This document shows, one piece after another, positions 13,222 through 24,489 of a stretch of 64,000 nt of DNA. Positions within the stretch are counted from its first letter, which is position 1. Each line of letters starts with the position of its first letter. The notes beneath the pieces were generated by a model. The model did no database searches. It had not been told where the DNA came from and saw nothing but the letters and a program-made list of their open reading frames with translations. Source of the stretch: Viscum album (lineage: Eukaryota > Streptophyta > Magnoliopsida > Santalales > Viscaceae); contig OY728120.1 in NCBI GenBank assembly GCA_963277665.1, positions 943,379,195 through 943,443,194 on the forward strand, given 5' to 3'. The translations under genes were made by a program, and so were the position numbers.

Positions 13222-13923
13222 TTATTGAACTGAGAAGAATAATTCCTCTACCAGAAGATCAATCTTATCCCGAACTGGAAGGGAGTGATTCACTTCCATG
13301 TAGATAGGATCCACAAAAGCGTCCACGTACTGACTAGTATAGAGATCAAAACAAAGGAATATTCCTAGAGAGTCTCCAATGGCTCTAGGAATTCCTTCAA
13401 TCATAATGGGAAGAGGGATCCTAAAAGATAGATCAACACCACAACAAGGGGGTCTCTTTCCAACAGTGAATATCCATAGAGCACCTGGATTGGTTAAAGC
13501 TCCATAGACCCCAGGGAGGAGGAACCTTACTCCATTCTATGATAAAATCTTCTTCTGATGCGAGAATGAAATATATAAGGAGTGATGATGGAGCATGGAT
13601 ATCTTCAATGTGAGGAGAATACCTCAAGAACCCACAAAATGCTGAAACTCTACAACAAAGGGCTTAACATCCCAAAACCAGGCTATTAGGATGAGATGTA
13701 GGAAAGCTGAGGCCTACACAAAGGTCGCTAAAGTGACATCTAGACTGATTTGAGAGCACTCACGCGATGATGGTGGCCTCCCAAAGGTTACTACTGGGAT
13801 GAAATAGTGGCCTTCAGATACAACGAAGAGGGTATTACGAAAAGGGGGATTAGCACTAGGGCCATGGAAGAGAGTGTAGGGTGGAGTAGGGGTGTCCATG
13901 AAAAGGACTTGGATCCAGGACAA
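13222..13923 (-). pseudogene. LINE ORF1 remnant, DUF4283-like nucleic-acid-binding domain
   Basis: The minus strand encodes, in broken frames, FRIPLPIMIEGIPRAIGDSL followed by a stretch ending VNHSLPVRDKIDLLVEE. This matches the DUF4283 pattern of plant LINE ORF1 proteins: LPxEYW, then a glycine-poor helix IAxxIGxPL, then a strand like VEVDLxxPLPxxI. Just upstream, a frame at 13627-13433 has W-containing segments comparable to the earlier part of the domain. The N-terminal frame beginning at 13923 is plausible as the ORF1 start but carries no diagnostic motif. The C-terminal zinc knuckle usual for this family was not recognised. ORF1 proteins coat the LINE transcript; this copy cannot make one because it is split over at least three frames. 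Confidence 0.6.
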
Positions 13924-14545
13924 CTGATGCCAATATGAACTTAATGAATAGAACCCATCTTATACAAATAGTACATAATAAAAATAGTACATAATACAAA
14001 TATTGATAAATTCAGATTGAAACATAAATATGGGTGAGATCCGATGTTCAGTATAGGTAAAAAAGGTTTACATGGAATCATAATCATGAAAAAAGTGTAT
14101 TATAACATGATTATAACATTTAATGATCATTCCTTGTATACCATAAGATTATAAACAAGAATCTTATAATAAATAATGGATGTTCTTAATACTTGAATCA
14201 TAAGGAAATGAAGAAAAAAACCATGAAAGCATAAAATTTGAATAAAAATTTAAATTTCAAAAGGCATATATAAATATATAATGATTTTCATAGTAGTAAG
14301 GGAATTTATTCTAAGGCCATTTTAGTGGATAATATCATTTATTAAACCGATTTCACACTATATTACATCACTATTTTATTGGACTGAGTTCACTCTCCAT
14401 TCACACCATATAATACAAAACCATGATCATTTCACATTATATCTCGATCATACATTACAAATTTCATTTCTCATTCCAACAATTTTCTATCTGATGTGAT
14501 ATAAATCCGAACCCAATAAAACAGAGGGAGATATAGGTCCCTACC

Positions 14546-15880
14546 TGTTAGGTCCACAAGGCTGAATACCCTGAGAGGGGGGGTGATTCAGTGTATGACT
14601 GATATAAAATTAAATCATGTTATGATTTTTTTTCGATGTTAGGAAAAACACCCTTCTTTCTCTTTACTATTGAACAATATAAACAGAGATTAAAGCATGC
14701 ACAAGACACAACCATTTTACATGGTTCACTGATAAGGGCTATATCCAAGGATCATACGCTGACAGGTTTTCGGTCGTACCAATTTCTACTCAACTTCACT
14801 AGTTGTGGATTACATGGTTCGGGCTAGATAACTTCTATGACCAGGCTCACTACCTTTACAATGTTAAGGGACATCTGACTGATTTACCAAGGGTCAAACC
14901 CTTTTTCTCTCTCTCTGGCTCACTGCTGGTGGAGAGGATCACCTTCTTTCACTTCCTTAGCTCACAACTCTATAAGGAATCCACTCACAGTTTATAGACC
15001 TGTAGCTCAATTAATTTGCATGAAAGAATGCATCCTCAACTGTTGATACATACTATGTTGAAGTCAAAATTTTATCCAATTATGAATAACCCTTTGCCCC
15101 GGAACACTAGGAAATTCCTTTGGAAAAACCTTCGCAAAGAACCTTTCTTCACGAGACTCCCAATTTCGCGATGATCAAACATGTCTTCGCGAAGATCCTG
15201 CCTTTTCTCGGAGAACTCCCGTGAAGCACTACCATGAAGCACTACCTCGAAGCTCAAGTCGTTGTAGAGAAACTTCACTCGCAAAGCTCACTAAGACAAT
15301 GCGTATCTCGCACCTTTCGTGGAGCTACAATAGCCACCACGAATATCTTCTTTCGCGAAGCACACAAACTACGTGAACTACCTTCGTGAACCGAGAGCAA
15401 ATTATTTTCACTAAAAAATATCTCTACATCTCTCGAGGGGGTTGACCTGTATTTATTGGCGATTCCACCGACCCTCGACCCTTTCGTGTGAAGTCAGTGC
15501 TATGTCATTTCCAATCGCGAAGCTATGAAGTTCCCGCTGGAATTCTGTCAAAATCGCAAAGCACCACGGAAATTTTTCGATCGCGGAGCTCGTCATAATC
15601 GCAGAGCATCCCATAAATTACTTCGCACCACTGCCGAAAATCTCCCTTGAGTTTCCCTTCAACACTGCCATTCACGAAGCTCGTTGTAATCACGAAGCAT
15701 CACCACCTCCATTTTTCTAGTCTTTTCGAAATCCAATCAATGCATCCCATCTTCGCTAAACTCACGAATTGTCAACAACTTCTCGAGAACTCAAAAATTC
15801 TCCATGGAAACCTGCTTTGTCAACAAACACAATCAACCCAAAAATACTACAACGTTACCTTGAGGGATTTTTTCCCAACA
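14546..15880 (+). mobile_element. Solo LTR (1335 bp) with near-perfect 5-bp target duplication
   Basis: The segment starts TGTTAGGTCCACAAGG at 14546, ends CCCAACA at 15880, and is flanked by CTACC (14541-14545) and CAACC (15881-15885), a 5-bp duplication with one difference. R1a is continuous across the matching place, so the insertion is supported independently. The start, with AATACCCTGAGAGGGGGG just inside, resembles the beginning of LTRs I know from dicot retrotransposons. No gag or pol is present and only one terminus pair is seen, so this is best read as an LTR left by recombination between the two LTRs of a full element. From 15060 to 15760 it is strikingly rich in TTCGCGAAG-type palindromic words. 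CpG is much commoner than in the flanks, which suggests a comparatively recent insertion. Strand is nominal. Confidence 0.75.
15060..15760. repeat. Cluster of TCGCGAAG/CTTCGCGA-like words inside the solo LTR
   Basis: Words such as TTCGCGAAG, CCTTCGCAAAG, TCGCGAAGC, ATCGCGGAGC and CACGAAGC recur every 20-60 bp. Each is near-palindromic around TCGCGA. Similar word clusters occur in LTRs of some dicot retrotransposons (from memory). Whether they bind a protein or form RNA hairpins cannot be told. Confidence 0.6.
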
Positions 15881-16379
15881 CAACCAAATCATAATGAAAT
15901 CATAAAAACATTTTCTATGAAATCATTAATAATAATATAATAACCCATGGAATGAAATGGGTATCATAAATATGTAATCATGTTAGAAAATATAAAAAAC
16001 ATAAATTTTTCATAAAACATTCATCAATAGTATAATGAGTTCAAATAAATGATTTTCTGAAGCATTTAACCAATTGAAGAGAGACATGTGTCATAATAAT
16101 TATTCCATTGATATATAAAACAATTAAGAATATATATGAATGGATCCTTTCGATCAGTTCCTAGGAGGGAATGAGTAACATCCAAAACTGTTATCATAGA
16201 TTTAAAATAACATGTAACGATATTTTTATAACATTTCACATGGAAATTATAATTTCATATTAGCAAAAGGATCTTCAAAACTTAAAAACCTTTTGAAAAC
16301 CATGTTCAGTAATATAAAAATTAAATCATATAATGAATGAATTGAAAACCTTTTGAAAACATTTTTCTTTTAATACATT

Positions 16380-17260
16380 CTTCTTACTCCTTCATTGGGT
16401 ACCACATCGGTCTGTCAAGGATAAGCTGATTGTGTCTCCCTGCATTCCCAGTATCCAAAGGCAGGTGACATCTATAGCTTCTCCAGGTATGTTTTATCAT
16501 TTATCAAAATAGGATGATGGGATGTTGTAGTCTCTTTATGTGGATTCTACCTCAGAACTCATTACCTAATACAGGTCTCCCATATTGATTAAGATGTTGT
16601 TCTTGAATCTCATTCCTAGTGCCATATCATTGTGGACGACTACTAATTATACTAATTCTGTAAGGAAATTCCATGGGGTAGTGACAATTCATCAACCATT
16701 AGTCAGAGTAGAGGATAACATCAGGCATGTCGGGGCATCTCTGGACGTGTGGACATAGGATGAATTGTATCCATCCTCATTAGAGGGAATCTTAGGAGTG
16801 AAGAACCAGTGGTATCCCACGTCGATCATGGGGTATTATATTCAAGAGGAATAGGTGTGAGTTTTTCCTCAGCATCAAATTATTAGCATGGGGTAGGGGA
16901 TGAGTTTACTATCTTGTAAAGAAGGAAAAACAAATGGCTGGTCTCCCTATGTTTTATTCAGGCATCTCATGTTTAAAAAGAGGTAGGCCACGATTTTATC
17001 GTCTTTTGGAGATGGAATGAGAGTGATCCGAACATCCCATAGATAAATATCACATTGGTGCATCCCTATAAGGGAGGTCCTAGTCAGTTTATCAGATAGA
17101 TGGATCATAAAACCGAATGTGGATGTTTCTGTAGTGGTGTGTCCCCTAGAGGAACGATATCAAACAGTGAAGGCTGATATGGACACCACTGAGGGGGGGT
17201 TTGGGAAATTAAAACTACAAAGGAGGGACACCAAGGCTTTCCATTGGTTGGGATTGATAC
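16380..17260. other. Non-coding or unrecognised 5' part of the 5-kb insertion
   Basis: Reading the + strand gives interrupted frames with plausible codon composition but no motif I can name. The longest short frames hold W/P-rich text without catalytic signatures. It could be a decayed ORF of a Tat/Ogre-like element or untranslated leader; nothing decides between these. Confidence 0.35.
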
Positions 17261-17264
17261 TTAA

Positions 17265-18360
17265 GGAGGTTTCCTACATACCCTGAGTAGAGGAGAGGTA
17301 TCGGAACCCATGTAGTTTTGTGGGCAAGAAATGGAATCGGGGTGTACACAAAGGAGAACTACCTGAAGATGTATTGGGGAATACTCAGGGATAATGTCCC
17401 ATCGCAAGAGGGAAACTCTTGGTTGGATGATTATGGACTATATGGGGATTTTTTGTGGTTATCTGCCCAAGTAAATGGCATGATCCCACCAGGATGTGGC
17501 ACCTCGAGTATGAATCGATATTGATATTGATTGAGTGAAGAAGGATAGATAGAGTGGGGATGGAACTGATGTGATGATGATGATGGTGTTTGGATTGAAC
17601 CCCAAAGAGGCTTCCTATATATCCACAAAAGGGGAATCTATGTACACATTTTTTGGTGGGCTGATTAGTCTCCTATGGAATATTATTGTGATAATGTATG
17701 CATGGATGTGACCAGAAGTAAGTATAACCATCGGGCTGGGGCATGACCTTCTCGAAATGAAAATGATCAAGGTGACGACCTAGATGAGTCATGTATGATG
17801 GGATTGAACCTCTAAGAGGATTCCAACATATCCCCCTAATATCAAATCAATGTATACGTTGTTTAGGATGGGGTTTAGAATTGGGGTGTTCACAGATGAA
17901 AGTGACAAGACAACATAATGTGGTCATGCGTGGTTAGCGGCCCGAGAGTTGGCCTGACACCACTAATGGACAAAAAAAGGATATGGGTCCCAAAAAAGGG
18001 TGAAATGAAGCTTACCAGTGTTAGGGGATGAACAACGGGGATTCTTACATCGTACCCTTCCTAGGGGAATGGGATCAAAACCCATGTAGTTTGAATTGGT
18101 TTACATGTGTTCGGGTTCAAACCATAGGGAGGCTTACTACGTACCCCATCTAGGGAACATGGATCAAAAACCATGTAGTTCGAAAGAGTAATGATTAACA
18201 TCATACAGGGTGGAAGGGGGGAAATAGATTAATGTCATGGGGGAAGAGGGTGAATCGAAATGAGGTGGTCAGGACCAATGAGTGATGGGCTTGAACCTCA
18301 GGTAGGAATCCTATGTACCTTGCCTAGAAATGGACAAGGATTAAAGTCTATGTAGTTCGA
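17265..18360 (+). repeat. Six dispersed copies of a TACGTA...GTAGTTC motif
   Basis: Degenerate copies of a ~55-65 bp motif lie near 17265, 17600, 17805, 18030, 18128 and 18290. The fullest is at 18128-18185: GGCTTACTACGTACCCC, a short spacer with CTAGGGAA and GGATCAAAAACC, then ATGTAGTTCG. The others read TCCTACATACCCTG...CCCATGTAGTT, TTCCTATATATCC...ATGTACAC and similar. The motif type, CCTACGTATCC...CGTAGTTC, is one I associate with tandem-repeat regions of Tat/Ogre-type retrotransposons in dicots. Confidence 0.6.
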
Positions 18361-18639
18361 CGACAATATATGGGGCTTACACACTAAGGTTCATAGATGG
18401 AGGATTCCATCGTTAATACTTATTCTAAGCCCACATGAGTTATAATCGATAGGAGAAACAATAGGTAGTAAATACATGACAATTGTGTTGTGAAAGATGC
18501 ATCCATCAAGAATATATTGGGGCTTATGCATGGTTAGATGCCCAAAGAGAAAACATGGGTTTATTAATGGTTAACAGACCAAAGAGGATGTAGGGTCTTA
18601 TTCTTGGTGAGAAGCCTAGGGATATGGAGATTGAGATAT

Positions 18640-19310
18640 ACTCTAGGATGGAGACCCAAGTGCTACTATGGAGAGGCAATGCGGGATTGGGCTTATGGGT
18701 GGATGTTTCCCAGGTGCTGCTAAGAAGTGGCACTGGTGGATGGGGATTAGGCATGGAAGCTGCCTAGGTGCCCCTATAGAGTGTCAATGGTGATTGGGGA
18801 TTAAAAATTGAAATGGATCGGGTGCTGCTAAGAAGTTAAAATGGTGGATGGGGATTACGCATGGAAGCTACACGGGTGCTGCTATGGAGCGACAATGGGG
18901 AATGGGGTTCACACATGGAGGTTTCCCGAGTGACGCTAAGAAGCAGAAATGGTGGATGTGAATTATGTATGGAAGTTGTTCGAGAGACTCTATTGAGTAT
19001 AAATGGTTAATAGAGAATACACAAGGAAGTTGAATGTGAGCCATTATGAGGAGAAAATGGTGAATGGGGATTACACATGGAAGCTTCCTAGGTGCCGTTA
19101 TTGAGTGGCAATGGTGAATGGGGTTTACGCATGGAAGTTGTCCGAGTACCTCTATGATATGGAAATGGTGGATGGGGCATTATAATTGAAGCTTCCTACA
19201 TGCCTCTATGGAGCGGTAATGGTTAATGGGGCTTATGCATGGAAGCATCATGGGTGCCTCTATGAAGCAGGAATGGTGCATGGGGATTACGCATGGATTC
19301 TTATTATAAT
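18640..19310 (+). repeat. 54-bp tandem minisatellite, about 11 units
   Basis: The unit core is GTGCTGCTAAGAAGNGGNAA, then TGGTGGATGGGGATTA and CGCATGGAAGCT. Unit anchors fall at 18713, 18768, 18822, 18876, 18930, 18983, 19038, 19092, 19146, 19199 and 19254, giving spacings of 53-55 bp. A period of 54 equals 18 codons; the + frame 19186-19449 reads two successive 18-residue units (CLYGAVMVNGAYAWKHHG, then CLYEAGMVHGDYAWILI), and a minus frame at 18754-18524 reads a Pro/Ser/Thr-rich unit twice. Looser, shorter units continue upstream to about 18520. Confidence 0.85.
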
Positions 19311-20399
19311 GTCTTCCTCATTTCTGTACATGAGGGAATCCCAACTCAATGTTGGGTTGAGGCATTTAATTAGGGAATACACCAATATTCTTGTGAATAA
19401 GAGGGATAATTCCAAGGGCACTAGTATCAGCCCGAATTATGGGAAATGAAAAGTGTTAATAACATTCCCAACATTCAGAATACAATGGGGAAGCATGATG
19501 AAGGGAGATAACTGATTACTATTTTATAATCGAAAAATCCACATCACATAATCCTGAGATGGAAACAAACAAATGTTGTCCAACAAGTGACCGTATTCAA
19601 ATCATCGAACTAAACTCAAATTTTCATGCAATTTATTTTGTGGTGTTGTTATAGAATGGTAGGTGAGATGAAATGGAAATTGAAAAGACAGTTAGTGGGT
19701 CCCTCCATACATGAAATATTATGAAGATCTAAATAATGGGAAGATGTAGAATGAGGTGGAGTGATGAAATATTTAAACGGTTTGCAACACTCTTGAAATT
19801 ATTCTCCATATTCTTGGAATGAGGTATCTTATTTTTGTTACATAACCCATATCTTATTTGGAATAAGAGGCATCCTATTATTTAACTAAAGGGATTTCTA
19901 TAGATTAATGTCATGTACTAATGACTATTTCCATCACATGAACGGCACATAAGTCATATATATATTGGAGTAAGAGGCGTCCTATATTTTTCAAATTGGG
20001 TGTAATACAGTTTAATGTCATATAGATATAAATATTAGTCATAATGTTCCTAGAAATTTCCGGTACTGGGTCTTAAGAATGAGAGAACCATCTGACGGAT
20101 CTTGGCATAAGATTCGGGTGATGGGTTTTGGATGAGTTAATTGAGGAATGGTTCAACTCAAGGTACTCAAGGGAATTGATGATGAGAATCTCAACTCACG
20201 ACATGGGAAAGGAACCAAGATAAATATGTTGAATGATGGTGTTTCATGGAGTTCAGAAGAGTTCCTCAAAATTATTGTATTCCATAGGTGGAAGGTGGAT
20301 GCACATAAGTGCTCAATGGAAAATGTCGATTTCCATGCCTGCGAAGTTCATTTTGAGACTGTCCATTTTCCATGACGGTTATAGACAGTAGGGAAGAGA

Positions 20400-21200
20400 C
20401 CAGCCCCCAGGGCTGGGACTATAGCCCGACAGTGAACCATAGTGGGGGTGTGGGGGTTGCGCCCTAGATGTATGGTCCAGCATGTTCATTACTATATAAT
20501 ATTGTGCTTAAGATGAGCTACATGCGGGATGGGTTGTTTGCAAGAATTGACTATACAAAATTGGTGCGCACTATATTGGGTCTTTGGAACTGTTGCGCGC
20601 ATGATTTTTGTATTCCAAGAAATATTGTATGTGTTTTTCAAAATAATTGAATCTTGTGGGAGCATGAATTATTTTAAAAAAAGGTCATGTTGGGATCAAA
20701 CCACAGTTGGCCTGTGTGAAGGCGTACGAATATGAGAGCTGTCACGAAAGATCTCACATGGAGGGTTCCATTCTTCCCAGAAAGTGTGGAATATGTGGGC
20801 TTATGAATATTAGATGGGTTTCTTACAATTAGAGACTTACTTCTATGGGAGGTGGGTAAAATTGTATTTATAGGCACAACTGTGACCAATTGTGTGCCAA
20901 ATTCTATGTGCGGATGAGATCTTCTGTGCGACCAGTGGAAGGTGTGCACACAAAGTGGTGTTTGATGTTTCATTGTGAGTATAAGATTCTTGTTCATGGA
21001 TATTGATCTTGCGTGCTCATCTTTAATATTGTGTGCACCTTACATGGAAATTTTTCGTGTGGCGGTGGAGGAATATGGAATTGCATTAGGCACATAAAAG
21101 GATAGTGTGACGGGTTGCGCACAAGATTATTTTATTGCTCGCAGGATTCCATTCATGTGTGAAAAACAATAAATCTTGCATGTCAAATTTATATTATTTT
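20400..21200. repeat. Block rich in GTGCGCAC-like words, LTR-like
   Basis: Words such as GGTGCGCAC, TTGCGCGCATG, TGTGCGGATGAG, GGTGTGCACACAAAG, TTGCGTGCTCAT and TTGCGCACAAG recur through the block, preceded by GTGGGGGTGTGGGGGTTGCG at about 20442. The minus-strand frame 20997-20674 (107 codons) is the longest here but has no recognisable motif and is broken into by these words. The composition suggests untranslated LTR sequence more than a gene. Confidence 0.4.
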
Positions 21201-24200
21201 GTGCAAAACCATAATTTTCCCCATAATCACCCCAACTATCCATTTCGGGCAACTTGACTAAAAACAGAATTAAAAACTAATCCGTAAATCTGTTGGGGCT
21301 CTATGGCTAGTGAAATTGATGTCTTCTAAACAAGATATAACATGGGATCATTTATGTAAGAATTAAGAGGATTAAATGGACACTTTTTCTAGTTCCAATA
21401 TACATATAAATTGATAATGAAAATATTATGAAAACCATTTTCAATGAAATCATATAAAATAATCCTGAATTGATTTTGAAGACTATTTCTTTTAAAATAC
21501 ATGTAAATATTATTATAAAATCTTCTAAATCATTCGAAAACCATTTTCCTCAAAATATATATTGTATTGATGATGTAATTTTGGAATATATATATTTTGA
21601 AATTTGTAGAATACGTGAAAAGAAATCTTGAAAATGTTTTGGAATAAACTTTAAAATAAAAAACATATTCATAAACATTTTTCATTTAAAACAACCTTAA
21701 AATAATAAAAATTCATAATATTAAAAAAACATTTTCTTTTAAAACCGTTAATATTTAAATCATGTAAAGAACGATTCCTGAGAATTCTGTTCGTTGGGGT
21801 GGGTAAATCCACACATGTAGAACATTTCATTTTTCCAAAAAACAGATATAAAAATTATTTGACTAGAAATTGATAAGAATATTTCTTTCATTAAAATGAA
21901 CAAATTTGTTTAACAGGTAAAACATGTGTAAAGACAGAATTACTTTAATACACATGAATAAATCATGAATAAACAGACAGTAAAAAAATTGGTACCACTA
22001 TATTGATAAATTATCAATAAACAATGGATATGAAAATTTGGGAATATTCATGATGTATGGATCATAAGGATTCATCAAATCACACATAATAATTAACAAT
22101 CCTGAAAAGTGATGAGATGGTTTCAATAAAATACTATTACTTGGTTATATGGGATCATACACTTCATATAAGAAAAGGAAATTTAGTAAATACTAAAATA
22201 TTAAAAAAAATGTATATTAATAATATAATATGTAATAGTGTATTAAATAAACCTCGGGAAATAATTTAAGTTCATAAAAAAATGTGTCTCAATGAAGGAA
22301 AATTGAGACAAAATGGTCTTACTAATTTGGTAGCTTTTGAGATATTAACCCCATAAAATAATGATCATAAAATTGATATCTAAATACCCATAGATTTATG
22401 TATCAAAATAATTTTTTAAATTCAGGGATTTTATACACACCACACTAAAGTAATGGGAGGTGAATAAATCAAGTATGTCACAGAATTAAAAAGTGTGATC
22501 AAATCCATATGCTTTGTTTCTTCCCTCTCATCACACTTATTCAAAATTTTTGTATAATAAATAAAGGTTTATTATTAATATATCATACAACAATATTTTA
22601 ATAAATAATACCATTTCTGTTTTTATTATTACATTATATTACCATCTTGTTAACAATTCAATGTTAATGATTCGCTACAGTTAATATTCACTTTGTTCTT
22701 TGCATGTGTCCTAATTTGTTATATCATTGGTCATAAAACATATATCAAGATATAAATAATGTAAAAAATGATATAAATACCATTAATATTCATTCTATAT
22801 TTATTATATCAATTTATATAAAATATATGTTTGAAATGGAATACATCATTTGTGGAGGTAGTAGGTTGTACGTATGCGTGAATGATTTTTTCCTATTCAT
22901 TATCATATAAAAATAAAGAAGGGAAATGAAATATATATATATATATAATACATAATGTCACATTATAATGTTTTTTATATCATATATTTTCCACAAATGC
23001 ATCTTTAATACAATTTTTGTAGTACTTGAATTAATCACATCACTTTGAGGGTCCGGTTTCCCACATTTCCTCAAGTGAAATCACCATATTTTACACCAAG
23101 TGGAAAGTAAAAAATATCTGAGTTATAAAAAAATCATAGAAGATTAATAGGTAATAAATAATATATATGAGATATATAAATAGGGTTTTTACCATAATTT
23201 CCATGATGATAGGCATTAAAGGAGAAATGGACAATCATCATTTAGTGAGGCAACAGTTCGTTGTACGAGTAAACCGTATGTTCATTACCAATTAAATGGA
23301 TGTGATTGTAAGTGTAGGTAAAAACTATGTCATAAAAACATACTATTATAGTTATGATGTTTTTTATAAAATAATTGAATAAATATAGTGGACATAGTGG
23401 AGAATAAAAATAAAATAAAATAGAATGAGATAAGTTGTTACCTCTTAATCTGGTATCTTCTTTTCATTTATGCCAAAAGGATTATTTGGTATACTTGTTT
23501 CCTATGGGGATGAATAATTAGAAAATGGAGGGATTTTTCAAGAATAATTAGTAGAGGTTCGGTGAGCCAGTGGGGTTGATTTTTTTGAGGAGGTGGAAGG
23601 GTAAGAGGCTATTTTATAGTGGAAGTGGAGTCTCACTCTAGTAAATATTTGAAGAGAGAATTTCACCCATATTTTTTATGTTAAAAGTAGATAATATAAT
23701 TGTCCAAAGTATATAAAAGTGATTATAGGTCACAATATGGATAGAAAATGTCTTTTTTAATATTTTTTAGGTCATCTTGGGTCATATATTTGTGGTTTAT
23801 GATTTTGTTAACCAAATATTTCTCTTAATAATTGTAATTAATTTTAATCTCATTCATACATATTTTGGGTAAAAAAATAAAATGAATATATTATAAATTA
23901 TAAACTATTCTAATTGAAAATATGGAATCCATATTTCTAAATTATAATTAAAAATATTCAGAAATTAATTTAAATTGAATCTCACAGACGAGGCGACATT
24001 GTATGTTTTAATGTAAAAACATTCAAAAGCTGGTATATTTTCATTTTAAATTTCACAGTGGAAGTGATTAAAATGGCATAAATTGGGATTATTGATAAAA
24101 ATAGGATCTAATTAAACTTATAATCTAATATAAAATGTAATTTATCCATATTAATAAATTATATTGAATTTTAGTTTTGAACTAAAATATCGTATTTTTC

Positions 24201-24489
24201 ACTATTCATTAAAAATTTACATATCATAGAAAAATACCAAATATTTACCTTAAAATAATACATATGTTACTTTTTAGTAGATTATTTGTATTTTTACATA
24301 TTAAATATATTCATGTTAAAAAATTGCATTTAAAATTTATTCTGCAAAAAAATGCAGTAAAAATTCATTTATTAAAATATTGGGGTTTAAGCATAAAATT
24401 GGATTTGATCTTAAATGGTGAAGTAAAAATAATTGAATTGATATGTTAATATCCATAAATATATTTATAATAATAATTTAATAAATACA

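Larger units (their letters stand above)
8330..13935 (-). mobile_element. Degenerate plant LINE (L1-type non-LTR retrotransposon) with RNase H
   Basis: Minus-strand remnants appear in the order expected for a plant L1-type LINE: a DUF4283-like ORF1 (about 13630-13220), AP-type endonuclease (about 12480-11900), reverse transcriptase (about 10800-10380), and RNase H with its C-terminal tail (about 8870-8400). About 5.6 kb is close to a full-length element, so it was probably not strongly 5'-truncated. Many frameshifts and stops make it inactive. Its high-coordinate edge falls next to where R1b begins (about 13940), so it inserted into the R1 repeat. Base composition is clearly less AT-rich than the flanks. 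A target duplication and a clear poly(A) tail were not found; the low-coordinate edge is a guess. Confidence 0.85.
16379..21400. mobile_element. ~5 kb insertion of an unclassified retroelement-like sequence in R1b
   Basis: R1 homology stops at about 16378 (TTTTAATACAT) and resumes at about 21401 (TACATATAAATTG); TACAT occurs on both sides (16374-16378 and 21401-21405) and could be a target duplication, although the ends are not TG/CA. The insert is GC-richer than its surroundings. It contains, in order: a region with no recognisable protein (16380-17260), six copies of a TACGTA...GTAGTTC motif (17265-18360), a 54-bp minisatellite (18640-19310), an AT-richer stretch (19310-20150) and a block rich in GTGCGCAC-like words (20400-21200). 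Such tandem arrays between pol and an LTR are known from Tat/Ogre-type Ty3-gypsy elements, so a deleted member is possible. No RT, integrase or protease motif was found. Confidence 0.5.
13940..24480 (+). repeat. R1b: second + copy of the R1 repeat, split by two insertions
   Basis: Three segments, 13940-14545, 15881-16378 and 21401-24480, together make about 4.2 kb colinear with R1a. The joins are clean: R1a continues at about 1860-1880 where R1b is interrupted by the solo LTR, and at about 2400 where it is interrupted by the 5-kb insertion. Landmarks shared with R1a include CCATTCACACCATATAATAC (14396), GTATCATAAATATGTAATC (15961) and the AAGGAAAATTGAGACAAAA stretch near 22310, which matches AAGGAAAATTGGGACAAAA near 3344. 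No coding motif is visible. Confidence 0.75.

Noticed and set aside
18640..19310. CRISPR-like array
   Set aside because: The units are contiguous diverged repeats with no unique spacers, and the context is a plant retroelement.
20674..20997. 107-codon minus-strand frame as a gene
   Set aside because: It lies in the GTGCGCA-rich LTR-like block, has no domain, and its codons follow the short-word repeats.
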